The position numbers were made by a program, and so were the translations under genes. The notes under the pieces were generated by a model, which had not been told where the DNA came from, made no database searches, and saw only the letters and a program-made list of their open reading frames with translations. Of a stretch of 64,000 nucleotides of DNA, positions 38,200 to 48,411 are shown one piece after another. Location of the stretch: positions 1 to 64,000 of the forward strand of contig NZ_WMIF01000003.1 in assembly GCF_009711185.1 (NCBI RefSeq), read 5' to 3'. The number at the start of each line of letters is the position of its first letter. The first letter of the stretch is position 1. The DNA comes from Paracoccus limosus. Lineage in GTDB: Bacteria > Pseudomonadota > Alphaproteobacteria > Rhodobacterales > Rhodobacteraceae.

Positions 38200-38329
38200 G
38201 GACCGGCAATGACAAAGGGGGCGTAAAGGAGGCGTTTAACCCACCGTTCAAAGGGGGCTAAAACAGGGTCAGTGAAAAAACGTCGTGCTGCAAATTTGCG
38301 TGTCAAACTCTGGAAAAATGCCTGTCACG

Positions 38330-38527
38330 CTACACTGGGTTCGGCACCCAGAGAAGGCATCTGAGTCGGCTTGAAGTCCCCTCCCGCAACAGCACAACCA
38401 GCATTCGCAGACCACTCTCAGCTGTAAGATGCTCCAGATTCCACTCGGCCTCGATCCAGACCCTAAGCGGGCGCAGCTCCGGCGCACTGTCACCGCGTCC
38501 TGCATGCCTCAACCCGCCGGCCTCCAC
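38330..38527 (-). pseudogene. second fragment of the 195-residue hypothetical family
   Basis: LRPLRVWIEAEWNLEHLTAES matches LGAWIEAERDLEHSGSWD of the protein at 11259-11846, with the family lost on both sides. The rest of 38200-38606 shows no gene. This remnant lies outside the island, in the prophage-IS zone. Confidence 0.5.
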
Positions 38528-38606
38528 AAGATCATGCCGAACCCCTTGCGATCACCCGATGCTGCCCGGAAGATGGCGCGCAATCTCCTCTGCGCGGGGC
38601 CCTCGC

Positions 38607-39404
38607 ATGATCCCCATCGGCCCGCCACCGTGGCTATTCATCCTGATCTGCCTCGGGTTTCTGGCAGCAGCGCTGCTCTGGATCATCTGGATCCTGCGCC
38701 TTGCCTTCAGCCACAGGGCCAGGCGGCACTTGCGGTCCTGGCGCGGGCTGGCCTTTGTGCTGCTGTCCGCCATCGGCTGCCACACGCTCTGGTCGGTCTA
38801 TACGTTCCAGCGCGCCCTTGCCGCCTATGAGGCCGAGGACAAGCTGAACCGCCGCCCCGTCCTTGCGGAAAGCCGGCGGCTGGCGGGCATCGACATGCCG
38901 GCGGGCACGGCGCTGGTGCTGCAACTGGCCCGGACGCCCGAGGCGTTCAACCGCGCCGAGTTCCCGCATCCGGTCCCGATCGGCGGCGTCGAGACCCTCC
39001 GCGTCGAGCGTTATCTCAGCATCCACACGGATGAGAACTACCGCACGACAGGCTTTACCCCGGAAAACCTGCGCCTGACCGGACTGGGCGAAAGCCGGCA
39101 AGCGGGGTGGCTTTGTGATGCGACCGTGCCGATCATCTTTGCGACGCATCCCGACGGCAGCATCAAGTCCTTCGAAAGCTGCACGGCAGGCGCCGGGAAC
39201 CTCGTCGAGGGCCAGCCCCTGCCCAAAGGGGCCGAGATCATCGCGACCGAAGGCACGGTCTATCTGGATGGCAGCCGCGGTTCGGATCGTTGGCTGATTC
39301 ACCTGCCGCCGGATGCGGGGCTGCTGGTCCATGGCGCCCAGCAGAAAGGTGGCGCGCTGCTGCTGGACGCCGGACGCAAGGTGGTCAGGCAGGTGCCGGG
39401 ATGA
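38607..39404 (+). CDS. membrane-anchored hypothetical protein
   Basis: A 265-residue protein from ATG 38607 with two hydrophobic helices (about residues 7-32 and 46-66). A soluble domain follows that is rich in beta strands, with Cys in WLCDATVPI and ESCTAGAG. I do not recognise the family. Confidence 0.6.
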   Translation: MIPIGPPPWLFILICLGFLAAALLWIIWILRLAFSHRARRHLRSWRGLAFVLLSAIGCHTLWSVYTFQRALAAYEAEDKLNRRPVLAESRRLAGIDMPAGTALVLQLARTPEAFNRAEFPHPVPIGGVETLRVERYLSIHTDENYRTTGFTPENLRLTGLGESRQAGWLCDATVPIIFATHPDGSIKSFESCTAGAGNLVEGQPLPKGAEIIATEGTVYLDGSRGSDRWLIHLPPDAGLLVHGAQQKGGALLLDAGRKVVRQVPG

Positions 39405-39624
39405 CATGGCGGCTGTGCTGCGGGACTGCGTCCCCAGCGCTTCCCCCACGACCGCATTCCTGAAATCCATAGCATGCCCATCCCCACCCGAGCGCACCGG
39501 CAAACCGGACAGGTAGCCGGCCGGGCATCCTATCCCCCTACTGCGCGGCGAACAGCCGAGGCAGTGCGAAAGCCTTGCATGCGCCGCGCCGCCGGTGAAA
39601 TCTGACCGACAAAGGAGATCCGAT

Positions 39625-40674
39625 ATGACCATTCTCGCCTATGGCGCTTCGGCCGCCAATCAGCCGGTATCGCGCATGGACATCACCCGCCGCGCGGTGG
39701 GACCGCATGACGTGCAGATCGAAATCCTTTACTGCGGCATCTGCCATTCCGACCTGCATCAGGTGCGCAGCGAATGGGCCGGCACGCTTTACCCCTGCGT
39801 TCCGGGGCATGAGATCGTCGGCCGCGTCGCCGCCATCGGCGCCCATGTCGATGCGCATCAGCCCGGCGATCTGGTCGGGGTCGGCTGCATCGTCGACAGT
39901 TGCCAGCATTGCGCCGAATGTGACGACGGGCTGGAAAACTACTGCAACGGCATGGTCGGCACCTATAACGGCCCGACCGCCGACGCGCCCGGCCACACGC
40001 TGGGCGGCTATTCGCAAGCAATCGTCGTGCATGAACGCTATGTGCTCAAGATCATCCACCCCGAGGAGCAGCTGGCCGCCGTTGCACCGCTGCTCTGTGC
40101 CGGGATCACCACCTGGTCGCCCCTGCGCCACTGGGGCGCCGGGCCGGGCAAAAAGGTCGGCATCGTCGGGATTGGCGGTCTGGGCCATATGGGCGTGAAG
40201 CTGGCCCATGCGATGGGGGCGCATGTCGTGGCCTTCACCACCTCCGAGACCAAGCGCGCCGATGCCAAGGCGCTTGGCGCCGATGAGGTCGTCGTCTCGC
40301 GCAATGCCGACGAAATGGCGGCGCACGGGCAAAGCTTCGACTTCATCCTGAACACCGTGGCGGCGCCGCATGACCTCGACGCTTTTCTGCAGCTTCTGAA
40401 ACGCGACGGCACCATGACGCTGGTCGGCGCGCCGGCAACGCCGCATCCTTCGCCCAATGTGTTCAACCTGATCATGCGCCGCCGCAGTCTGGCCGGCTCG
40501 ATGATCGGCGGCATCCCGGAAACGCAGGAGATGCTGGATTTCTGCGCCGCGCATGGCATCACCGCCGATATCGAGATGATCCGCGCCGACGAGATCGAAC
40601 CCGCCTATGAGCGGATGTTGAAGGGCGATGTGAAATACCGCTTTGTCATGGACATCGCCACGATCGGCGACTGA
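39625..40674 (+). CDS. zinc-dependent NAD(P) alcohol dehydrogenase (YahK/CAD-like)
   Basis: A 349-residue medium-chain dehydrogenase with GGAGATCC before the ATG. CGICHSD holds the first catalytic zinc ligand, GHEIVGRV follows, and the structural zinc set is CQHCAECDDGLENYC. The Rossmann motif is VGIVGIGGLGHMGVKLA. It matches the cinnamyl-alcohol-dehydrogenase-like aldehyde reductases. The next gene, a cupin, starts 12 bases on and is likely co-transcribed. Confidence 0.9.
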   Translation: MTILAYGASAANQPVSRMDITRRAVGPHDVQIEILYCGICHSDLHQVRSEWAGTLYPCVPGHEIVGRVAAIGAHVDAHQPGDLVGVGCIVDSCQHCAECDDGLENYCNGMVGTYNGPTADAPGHTLGGYSQAIVVHERYVLKIIHPEEQLAAVAPLLCAGITTWSPLRHWGAGPGKKVGIVGIGGLGHMGVKLAHAMGAHVVAFTTSETKRADAKALGADEVVVSRNADEMAAHGQSFDFILNTVAAPHDLDAFLQLLKRDGTMTLVGAPATPHPSPNVFNLIMRRRSLAGSMIGGIPETQEMLDFCAAHGITADIEMIRADEIEPAYERMLKGDVKYRFVMDIATIGD

Positions 40675-40686
40675 AGGAAGCCACAG

Positions 40687-41082
<396 letters not shown>

Positions 41083-41898
41083 TGGTGGCGATCTGCGACC
41101 AGCGCCGATCCCGTCGGCAGGGGTGGGCCAAGACGCCGCTGGCCTGAGGATGACTCTGGGGGGACGAGATACTCAGCACGGCGCAGAGAACGACCGCGCC
41201 CGGCCAAGGTTTGGGTCCGGGCGCTTTCGTCCAGAAACAACCAGATCCGCAGGCGCGTCAGAAGGATCTCCGACAGGTTGGGCGGCGCGATTCCGGCGGC
41301 AGGAAGGCCAAGAATGGGAATCGTCGCCATTGAGCGCCAGAACAGGGTGGCCCAAGGCCCCGCCACCTTGATGCGCTGAATGCTCAGCCCAGCCATGGCG
41401 AGGAGCGTGGCCACAGCTAACCATGCAGGCGCCGGCGGAGTAGCTCGGCAGATATGCTGGTTACATCTGGAAACGGACAATGCGTAACGGATCGCAAGCG
41501 CGGAAAGATCCCGCTTGGGCAGCGCGTGCCTGCGACTCGAAGCCGGACGAGCCACACTGATCAGGGATCGTTCGGCCTGTGTCACAACGCAGCCTCGATC
41601 CTTTCGGCAGCTTCAGGAGATATTGGCCGCTGTCGCTCCATGGCAAACCGCAAAGCCTCGGCCATATAGACCAGAGGAATTCGCGGTTACGCGAATAGAC
41701 CGGCCGTTTCCCTGCTCCTTTGCGGAGCGCGCCTCAGGCCAACAGGACCAGTCCGGTCGATGCCAAGTGCGGGCCGGCGGAGCATGTGTGGTGCCAGCCG
41801 TCACAGCCCGTCCGTGTGGTGTCTTGGCGGCGTCTGGAGCCTGCCTGCTGTTATTTGCCGTGATGGTGTCGTATTCATGGCAAAACGATTCAGGTCTC
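41083..41898. other. 815-base gap with no supported gene
   Basis: Several frames cross each other here (for example minus strand 41022-41585), without domains, ribosome sites or consistent codon use. It is probably decayed sequence in the accessory zone. Confidence 0.35.
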
Positions 41899-41901
41899 AT
41901 G

Positions 41902-42180
41902 ATGCGAACTCATTCTGCTGCTCTTTTTGCCCTCACCATCGCCGCCGGCTGCGCGATCGGTTCCGGTGCGGTGGTCAAGGGCGCCGGGCCGAACGAGCTC
42001 CTGAAGCTGCGCGAAGGCCCTGGCCTCAACTACAAGATCATCATCGGCCTGCCTGACGGAACGCGCCTGACCCGTCAGAACTGCGTGACGAATAGCGGCA
42101 AGGTCTGGTGCAGGGTCACGCTCGCCGACAGGCCCGGCGTTTCGGGTTACGTTTCGGCGGACTATCTAGCACCTCGCTGA
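41902..42180 (+). CDS. small secreted SH3-like domain protein
   Basis: A 92-residue protein with a signal peptide (LFALTIAAGCAIGSG). Its bacterial SH3 domain is LLKLREGPGLNYKIIIGLPDGTRLTRQNC, then WCRVTLADRPGVSGYVSADYL. It starts at one of two adjacent ATG codons (41899 or 41902). It probably binds in the cell envelope. Confidence 0.75.
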   Translation: MRTHSAALFALTIAAGCAIGSGAVVKGAGPNELLKLREGPGLNYKIIIGLPDGTRLTRQNCVTNSGKVWCRVTLADRPGVSGYVSADYLAPR

Positions 42181-42382
42181 CCGCGTCCGGCCCGGAGCGG
42201 ACGGCTGAGATCTATCGATGCTGCGCGGCCGCATTTCCTTTAGCGGCAAATGCCCCCAAGCGCGGGTCGCGGGCAGGGTAAAAGTCCCTTGGCAAGTCAG
42301 TGGATTTTCCCGAGATTATTGCGACTGCCTTCCCCTAGGGCTATGGTTCAGACCTGCACCGAGCATCTGTCATGGCTCCCGC

Positions 42383-42482
42383 GTTTCGATCCCGCCTTCG
42401 CGCAGGAGGCGACGCCTTGTCGCGATCGCCCTTGCCGCGCGCCAAGGCGTGTTTCGATCCGCACCTCGGCGCAGGAGGCGAC
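42383..42482. CRISPR. relic CRISPR array: two I-C-like repeats and one spacer
   Basis: Repeat 1 (42383-42413) and repeat 2 (42451-42482) both begin GTTTCGATCC and end GCAGGAGGCGAC. The spacer (42414-42450) is 37 bases and the period is 68. The pattern GTTTC..TCC...GCGAC is the reverse of the GTCGC...GGAT.GAAAC type I-C repeat. In both copies the inner arms pair (GCCT/AGGC in repeat 1, CCTC/GAGG in repeat 2). Repeat 1 differs in its middle, as terminal repeats often do. The right side is cut by an IS end 10 bases on. No cas genes are in the window. Confidence 0.6.
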
Positions 42483-42492
42483 ATCGTCCCTT

Positions 42493-43732
42493 TGAGTTGC
42501 TGCCGGTTTTGTGGGCACGAAGATAAGATCGTGACCAAGGAACTGGAGAGTGGATATGACGAGACGGAAGTTCAGTCGTGAGTTCAAGATCGAGGCCGTC
42601 AGGCTGGTGACGGATCGGGGTGTCGCCGTGGCGCGGGCGGCCCGCGACCTTGACGTTGCGGAGAGCGTGCTGCACCGCTGGATGCGGGAACTGACAGCCA
42701 CGCCGGCGGTAGCGTTTCCTGGAAACGGGCAGATGCGGTCCGATCTGGCCGAGATTTTGGCTCTGTAGAAAGAGGTCGCCCGGCTTCGGGCGGAGCGTGA
42801 CATCCTGAAGAGAGCGGCGGCTTTTTTCGCGCGCGAGATGATATCAGGTTCGCCTTCATTGCCAAACGCCGCCACATCTGGCCGGTCAGCTGGCTCTGCG
42901 AGGTTCTTGAGGTTTCGCGGTCCGGCTTTCATGCGTGGTTCAGCCGCCCGACCAGCACCCGCGAGATCCATGACGCGAAGCTCGTCGCAGCGATCGAGAC
43001 GAGCTTCAAGGCGAGTGACCGGACCTATGGCGCACGTCGTGTCTGGCGGGATGTTCTTGAGGACGGGCTTACCTGTGGGCTTCACCGGATCGAACGGCTG
43101 ATGCGGATCAATGCCTTGCGGGCGCGACCCAGGCGCCGCGGCAAGCCGCAGGATGACAGCGAACGGTCGGTGATCGCCGACAACATCCTGGACCGGGATT
43201 TCGAGGCGGACCGGCCGAACCACAAGTGGCTGGCCGATTTCACTACATCTGGACCGCAGAAGGCTGGCTCTATGTCGCAGTCGTGCTGGATCTCTTTTCC
43301 CGGCGCGCCGTGGGCTGGTCCATGAAGGCTGACCGGGATGCCTCACTGGTCATGGACGCGCTGATGATGACGGTCTGGCGGCGCGGGAAGGCCGATGCTC
43401 TGCTGCATCACTCGGACCAAGGATCGCAATATACAAGCTAGCAGTTTCAATGGATTCTGGCCGACAATGGGATCACCTGCTCGATGAGCCGCGCGGGTAA
43501 CGTCTGGGATAATTCCGCGATGGAGAGCTTCTTCTCAACGCTGAAGACCGAACGAACAGCCACCAAGGTTTATCGAACTCGCAATGAAGCGCGGACCGAT
43601 GTCTTCGATTATATCGAGCGCTTCTACAACCCGCGCAGGAGGCACTCGAAACTGGGCTACCTCGGCCCAATGGAGTTCGAAGCTCGCGCTATGCTAGCTT
43701 AACCAGCTGTCCACGAAACCGGCAGCAGCTCA
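42493..43732 (+). mobile_element. decayed IS3-family insertion sequence
   Basis: Imperfect terminal inverted repeats, TGAGTTGCTGCCGGTTTTGT at the left end and TGAGCTGCTGCCGGTTTCGT reading in from the right, bound a 1240-base element. OrfA (from about 42555; RKFSREFKIEAVRLVTDRGVAVARAARDL) has an in-frame TAG after AEILAL. OrfB (HIWPVSWLCEVLEVSRSGFHAWF to GYLGPMEFEARAML) has a frameshift near 43245 and a TAG near 43440. The DDE regions DFT/WLYVAVVLDLFSRRAVGW and HHSDQGSQYTS are recognisable. The element is inactive. Confidence 0.85.
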
Positions 43733-44840
43733 AGGGGCATCCAGCAACGGTGTGACCTGAACGTCGTCGCGTTGATGAAAGCCTCGGACATGCCATTGCT
43801 TTGCGGACTGCGCATGGGTGTCAAGCAGGGCTTCAGGCCGAGCTGCCGCGCGAAGATCTGCGTGTCCTTGGCGATGTAAGGCGAGCCGTTGTCGGTGGGA
43901 ACCTTGATGACCGCTGGGGCGCGCAGGGCTGAGAACCGCCGCTCGACGACCTCGAGCGGCAGGTCGCGGATGTCGGAACCGCTGATCCCGACATTCACCG
44001 CGGCTGCCAAGTATGAGGAGGGTCAGAAAACGATCCGGGGGATCGTTTTTCCCGACGATTGGATCTCGCAGTCATGGGCATCGATGAGGAAGGCCCCGCG
44101 GATTACATCTCCGTTCCAGCAGGTGAACTCGAACCCGTCCGAAAAGCGCAGGTTCGAGCCCATCACGATCACCTTGCCATCGTGGACATGCTCGGGCCGC
44201 TCGGAATATTTGCGCGCAAGCAGCAGGTTATGGGACTTCATGATCCGGTAGGTCCGCTTGTGGTTCACCGGAGCGGCACCGTTCGAGCGCAGCTGCCGGT
44301 TCAGGATCGCGGTGATACGGCGATAGCCATAGGCCGGCCGCGCGGCGACCAGGGCCATGATCTGCGGCATCAGATCGGCATCCTCGGCCTTGTGATAGCC
44401 CGCCGCAGCCGGGTCCTGCCTTGCAGGCGGATCGACCAAGTTCGATTGCGCCACGCCCAGCGTCTTTGCCACCGCCTTCACTGGAAATCGCCCTTCTGCG
44501 GCGACCGCACGAGCAAGGCCGGTTTTTTTTATCCGTGACTTGTCCAGCGCCTCTCGCAGGATCTCCGCTTCCATGGTCTTGCGCCCCAACTGGCGTTCCA
44601 GCTCGTGGATGCGGCTTTCCATCTCGCGCACGGCACGGTTGGTGACATCGTCATCCTCAGTCACGACGATGCTTCCCCCTACGAGCATCAGACGCTGCCA
44701 ACGATAAAATAGGTTCGGCGCCACGCCATGATCGAGATGCTGGCATGATCCTCCAGCGTCTCCTCGACGATCCGCAGCTTCTCCGCCGCGCTCCAGCCCC
44801 AACGACGGCCGCCATCGGTGATGATTTCTACGTGAGCCAT
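43733..44840 (-). mobile_element. decayed IS3-family element of the IS2 kind
   Basis: OrfA starts at ATG 44840 (MAHVEIITDGG, WSAAEKLRIVEETLEDHASIS) and shifts frame near 44730 to APNLFYRWQRLM. OrfB runs through ARPAYGYRRITAILNRQLR and GFEFTCWNGDVIRGAFLIDAHDCE, shifts frame near 44015, and continues as VGISGSDIRDLPLEVVERRF and DNGSPYIAKDT, up to SPQSNGMSEAF. The 3' end is missing where the neighbouring IS ends. At least two frameshifts make it dead. Confidence 0.8.
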
Positions 44841-45059
44841 AAGCATGTGCTCAGGCATAAGCATAAGCCTCCATGTTCAGGCCTGGGGGGCCGGTCGAAA
44901 CGAGGGCCAGTTCAGAGGGTCTCCGGCGGTTTTCTTTTTCGCAGGTAGCGCTGCCCGAAACTGCGGGACACCTGCGTCATAACCCATTGATTTGCATAAG
45001 GCGCTGTCGATCAGATGCGGGGCACCTGATCGTTGATTTTCTTCACTTTTCTGGAAGAA

Positions 45060-45143
45060 TGGTGGGCGACCCTGGAATCGAACCAGGCATGGGTCTCCCC
45101 GGCGGAGTTACAGTCCGCTGCCGCACCTTGCAGCTCGTCGCCC
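45060..45143 (-). tRNA. tRNA-Tyr (GTA)
   Basis: On the minus strand the acceptor GGGCGAC pairs with GTCGCCC, the anticodon loop has CTGTAAC with GTA, and a long variable arm follows, as in tyrosine tRNAs. The T-arm has GGTTCGATTCC. The discriminator A and CCA are encoded. Confidence 0.93.
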
Positions 45144-45303
45144 GCCGACGCATTCGGCGTGCGCGGTGATTAACCGCAGCCGGCAGGGGCGTCAAGCGGC
45201 AATCACGGCAAAAATACGCGCCGCTGCCTCCGCACGCCGGACAAGGCAAATCTTGCAATCTGGTGCGTTTTCTGCGCAACCCGGGGCAAAGCAAAGGTGC
45301 GCC

Positions 45304-46101
45304 ATGACCGAGAAACCGCAGAAATCCAAGAAGCCGACCTGGGTCATCGACAAGGAACGCGCGCGCCGGGCCGCGGCGGCGGAAACCGTCTGGCTGTTCG
45401 GCCTGCATGCGGTGCGCGATGCCTTGACCAACCCCGCGCGCGACAAGCTGCGGCTGGTGGTCACGCAGAATGCGATCGACCGGCTCGGCCCCCTGCCCCA
45501 AGGCATCGAACCCGAGATCACCGATGCGCGCAGCTTTGACAAGGTGGTGCCGCTGCCCCCCGAAAGCGTCCATCAGGGCGCCGCGCTGGAGGTCAAGCCG
45601 CTGAAATGGGGCAAGCTCGCCGATCTGGCGCTTTCTGGCCCCGGGCGGCCGCTGCTGGTGGCGCTGGACCGCGTCACCGACCCGCATAACGTCGGCGCCA
45701 TCCTGCGCTCGGCCGAGGTGTTCGGGGCGCGGGCGGTGATCGCGCCATCGCGTCATTCCGCCCCCGAAACCGGCGCTCTGGCCAAGACCGCCTCGGGCGC
45801 GCTGGAACGCCAGCCGTATCTGCGGGTCGGCAATCTTGCCGATACGCTAATCGAGCTGCGCGAGATGGGCTATATCATCATCGGCCTTGACGGCACCGGC
45901 GACGAGCTTCTGCCCGACCGGCTGGCGGCGCTGCCGGGCCGGGCCATCTGTCTGGTGCTGGGCGCCGAGGGGCCGGGCCTGCGCGACCGCACGCGCGAGA
46001 CCTGCGACCATATCCTGCGCATCCCCTTTGCCGCCGATTTCGGATCGCTGAACGTGTCGAACGCGGCGGCGGTGGCGCTTTACGCCGCCTCACGCGGCTG
46101 A
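45304..46101 (+). CDS. rlmB: 23S rRNA 2'-O-ribose methyltransferase RlmB (TrmH family)
   Basis: A 265-residue SPOUT methyltransferase. VWLFGLHAVRDAL starts the L30e-like substrate domain. The three SPOUT motifs are LLVALDRVTDPHNVGAILRSAEVFGA, LVLGAEGPGLRDRTRETCDHILRIP and SLNVSNAAAVALY. RlmB methylates G2251 of 23S rRNA. Other TrmH-like targets cannot be excluded. Confidence 0.85.
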   Translation: MTEKPQKSKKPTWVIDKERARRAAAAETVWLFGLHAVRDALTNPARDKLRLVVTQNAIDRLGPLPQGIEPEITDARSFDKVVPLPPESVHQGAALEVKPLKWGKLADLALSGPGRPLLVALDRVTDPHNVGAILRSAEVFGARAVIAPSRHSAPETGALAKTASGALERQPYLRVGNLADTLIELREMGYIIIGLDGTGDELLPDRLAALPGRAICLVLGAEGPGLRDRTRETCDHILRIPFAADFGSLNVSNAAAVALYAASRG

Positions 46102-46202
46102 GCACAAAGATCACAACGCGGGTAGAAAAGTCCCGGCTCGGTTGCGATTCGCGGGGTGATTTGCCAGATGCTGAACAACCCTCAGCAAATAACCCCTCGC
46201 CG

Positions 46203-46616
46203 ATGATTCGCCCTGCCGCCCTGCTGTTTGCCCTGCTCCTGCCCGCCCATGCGGCGCTGGCACAGGATTGGGCGCTGGATGGCATCGACCCGGTGGGCTA
46301 CAGCCGCGAAGGCGCCGCCGTGCCCGGCCGGCCCGATCTGGTGACCATGTGGCGCGGCAAGGCCTGGCATTTCGCCAGCGAGGAAAATCGCGCCGATTTC
46401 GAGGCCAACCCCAAGGTCTTTGCCCCGGCGCTTGGCGGGCTTTGCGTCGTGGCCCTGTCCGAAGGCCGCTCTGAGCCGGGAAATCCGCGCTATTTCGCGG
46501 TCATCGACCAGCGCACCTACCTGCTGCGCTCGGAAAGCGCGCGTCAGCGGCTTATGGCCGATCCGCAGCAGATCCTTGCCCGTGCCAAGACCGTCTGGGC
46601 GAAAATGCACCCATGA
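46203..46616 (+). CDS. secreted YHS-domain protein
   Basis: A 137-residue protein from ATG 46203, which begins a signal peptide (LLFALLLPAHAALAQ). An in-frame start 14 codons upstream is possible but would spoil it. DPVGYSREGAAVPG and KAWHFASEENRADFEANPKVFAPALGGLCVVAL is a YHS-type domain. Such proteins are often linked to metals. A 9-bp hairpin overlaps the stop codon. Confidence 0.75.
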   Translation: MIRPAALLFALLLPAHAALAQDWALDGIDPVGYSREGAAVPGRPDLVTMWRGKAWHFASEENRADFEANPKVFAPALGGLCVVALSEGRSEPGNPRYFAVIDQRTYLLRSESARQRLMADPQQILARAKTVWAKMHP

Positions 46617-46638
46617 AATTCACGTCTTCGTGAATTTT
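46616..46638 (+). terminator. terminator of the YHS-domain gene
   Basis: AAATTCACG pairs perfectly with CGTGAATTT around TCTT (46616-46624 with 46629-46637), starting in the stop codon. The trailing T run is short. Confidence 0.6.
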
Positions 46639-46666
46639 GTGGAACTTTTTGGCCACATCTCCCATT

Positions 46667-46763
46667 TATAATTCGAACATGAGCACGGAACGCTCTTGTT
46701 CAGATCACTGTCCCTCGTTCCGCGACTTGCGCCCGGCCAGTAGAACTGGACCGGGCGCTTTTT
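46667..46763 (+). ncRNA. candidate small regulatory RNA with promoter and terminator
   Basis: A perfect TATAAT lies at 46667-46672, free of any gene. About 85 bases from the expected start (near 46679) the sequence ends in GCGCCCGG...CCGGGCGC (46729-46736 with 46751-46758) plus TTTTT. Inside, CGGAACG pairs with CGTTCCG (46686-46692 with 46716-46722), and the pyrimidine-rich TCCCTC before the second arm could base-pair with ribosome sites. No frame of any size is present. The -35 box is poor, so the promoter is tentative. Confidence 0.5.
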
Positions 46764-46802
46764 ATATGCCACTTTAGATTGAGATCTTGGGGAGGATCAT
46801 CC

Positions 46803-47258
46803 ATGAGTTTCGCTGTCTTGCGTGACATCGGCCATTCGCCGATCGATGACGACATCGCACGAATCGCCCACGAAACGCGCTGCATCGCCATCGTGGGTCT
46901 GTCGCCAAACGAGCTGCGCCCGGCATGGGGCGTGGCCCGTTATCTGAAATCGCAGGGATATCGGGTGGTTCCGGTCAATCCCCGCCACGCAGGCAGCCAG
47001 ATTCTGGATGAGGAGGTCTTTGCTGACCTCGCCTCGATTCCAGCCGAAATCGCCGTCGACATGGTCGATATCTTTCGGCGCGGCGAGGCGGTGCCCGAAA
47101 TCGTCGATGAGGCCATCGCCAGCATTCCGAATCTGCGCACGATCTGGATCCAGCTGGGGATCCAGCACCATCCGGCAGCCTCGGCCCGTGCCCGCCTGCG
47201 CGGCCTGACCGTGATCGAGGATCGCTGCCCGAAAATCGAGTTCCCGCGTTTCCTGTAA
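46803..47258 (+). CDS. CoA-binding protein (YccU-like)
   Basis: A 151-residue Rossmann protein with GGAGG before the ATG at 46803. IAIVGLSPNELRPAWGVARYLKSQGYRVVPVNPRH, VDMVDIFRRGEAVPEIV and IWIQLGIQHHPAAS, then ENRCPKIE-like VIEDRCPKIE, are the marks of the CoA_binding_2 family. The function is unclear. Confidence 0.9.
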   Translation: MSFAVLRDIGHSPIDDDIARIAHETRCIAIVGLSPNELRPAWGVARYLKSQGYRVVPVNPRHAGSQILDEEVFADLASIPAEIAVDMVDIFRRGEAVPEIVDEAIASIPNLRTIWIQLGIQHHPAASARARLRGLTVIEDRCPKIEFPRFL

Positions 47259-47277
47259 CGGCGCGGGGCCGAAAAAA

Positions 47278-47306
47278 AGAACGGGGGCTGCCGGACAGCC
47301 CCCGTT
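47278..47306. terminator. shared terminator between convergent genes
   Basis: AACGGGGGCTG pairs with CAGCCCCCGTT, flanked by A residues on the left and TTT on the right. It can end both the CoA-binding gene and prs, whose 3' ends face each other. Confidence 0.75.
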
Positions 47307-47312
47307 TGCGTC

Positions 47313-48332
47313 TTAAATGGTGCTGTAGAGCCCTTCGTAGATCGGGCCCAGCGTATCGACCTCGAACAGCGAGCTGACCGAGGTGCCGTTCCAGATGTTC
47401 AGGATCGCTTGGGCAAACATCGGCGCGGTCGGCACGATGCGGATATTGGCGGCCGAGCGGACCGCCTCGGTCGGCTCGATCGAATCCGTGATCACCAGTG
47501 ATTTCATCACCGATTTGCCCACGCGCTCGACCGCAGGGCCCGACAGCACGCCATGGGTGATATAGGCATGGACCTCGACGGCGCCGTGCTCCATCAGCAC
47601 CTCGGCGGCCTTGCACAGTGTCCCGGCGGTGTCGCAGATGTCATCGACGATAATGCAGGTCTTGCCGGCGACATCGCCGATCACGGTCATCTCGGCGATC
47701 TCGCCCGGTTTTTCGCGGCGCTTGTCGACGATGGCCAGCGGCGCGCCGATGCGCTGCGCCAGCTCACGCGCGCGGGCCACACCGCCCACGTCGGGCGAAA
47801 TCACCATTATGTCGGACAGGCGGTCGCGGAAGTGGTGCTTGATGTCCAGCGCAAAGACCGGCGCCGCATAAAGGTTGTCCACCGGAATGTCGAAAAAGCC
47901 CTGAATCTGCGCGGCATGCAGGTCCAGCGTCAGCACGCGGTCCACGCCCGCCTCGGTCAGCAGATTGGCGACCAGCTTGGCGCTGATCGGCGTGCGGGCC
48001 TTGGCGCGGCGGTCCTGCCGGGCATAGCCGAAATAGGGGATAACGGCGGTGATGCGATTGGCCGACGAACGCTTCAGCGCGTCGGTCATGATCAGCAGTT
48101 CCATCAGGTTGTCATTGGCCGGGTTCGACGTCGGCTGGATGATATACATGTCCTCGCCGCGCACGTTCTCGTAGACCTCGACAAAGATCTCCTGGTCGTT
48201 GAAGCGTTCGACGCGGGCATCGACGGGCGCGACATTCATGCCGCGATGCATGGACATGCGGCGGGCGATCGCATTGGCCAAAGGCCGGTTGGCGTTGCCC
48301 GCGATCAGCTTGGGTTCGGTCATGGCCGGCAT
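47313..48332 (-). CDS. prs: ribose-phosphate pyrophosphokinase
   Basis: A 339-residue PRPP synthase from the ATG at 48332 (GGAG at -7); a second ATG lies three codons on. [23 protein letters not shown], then [27 protein letters not shown] for ATP binding, [20 protein letters not shown], and the PRPP loop [11 protein letters not shown] are complete. It makes PRPP from ATP and ribose 5-phosphate for purine, pyrimidine, His and Trp synthesis. Confidence 0.96.
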   Translation of the reverse strand: MPAMTEPKLIAGNANRPLANAIARRMSMHRGMNVAPVDARVERFNDQEIFVEVYENVRGEDMYIIQPTSNPANDNLMELLIMTDALKRSSANRITAVIPYFGYARQDRRAKARTPISAKLVANLLTEAGVDRVLTLDLHAAQIQGFFDIPVDNLYAAPVFALDIKHHFRDRLSDIMVISPDVGGVARARELAQRIGAPLAIVDKRREKPGEIAEMTVIGDVAGKTCIIVDDICDTAGTLCKAAEVLMEHGAVEVHAYITHGVLSGPAVERVGKSVMKSLVITDSIEPTEAVRSAANIRIVPTAPMFAQAILNIWNGTSVSSLFEVDTLGPIYEGLYSTI

Positions 48333-48411
48333 GGCTGGCTCCGTGGATTCGTGTGATTGCACCCCGCTTAGCACCGGGCTAGCCTGCCCGCAAACCCCCG
48401 GAGGCCGTCTC

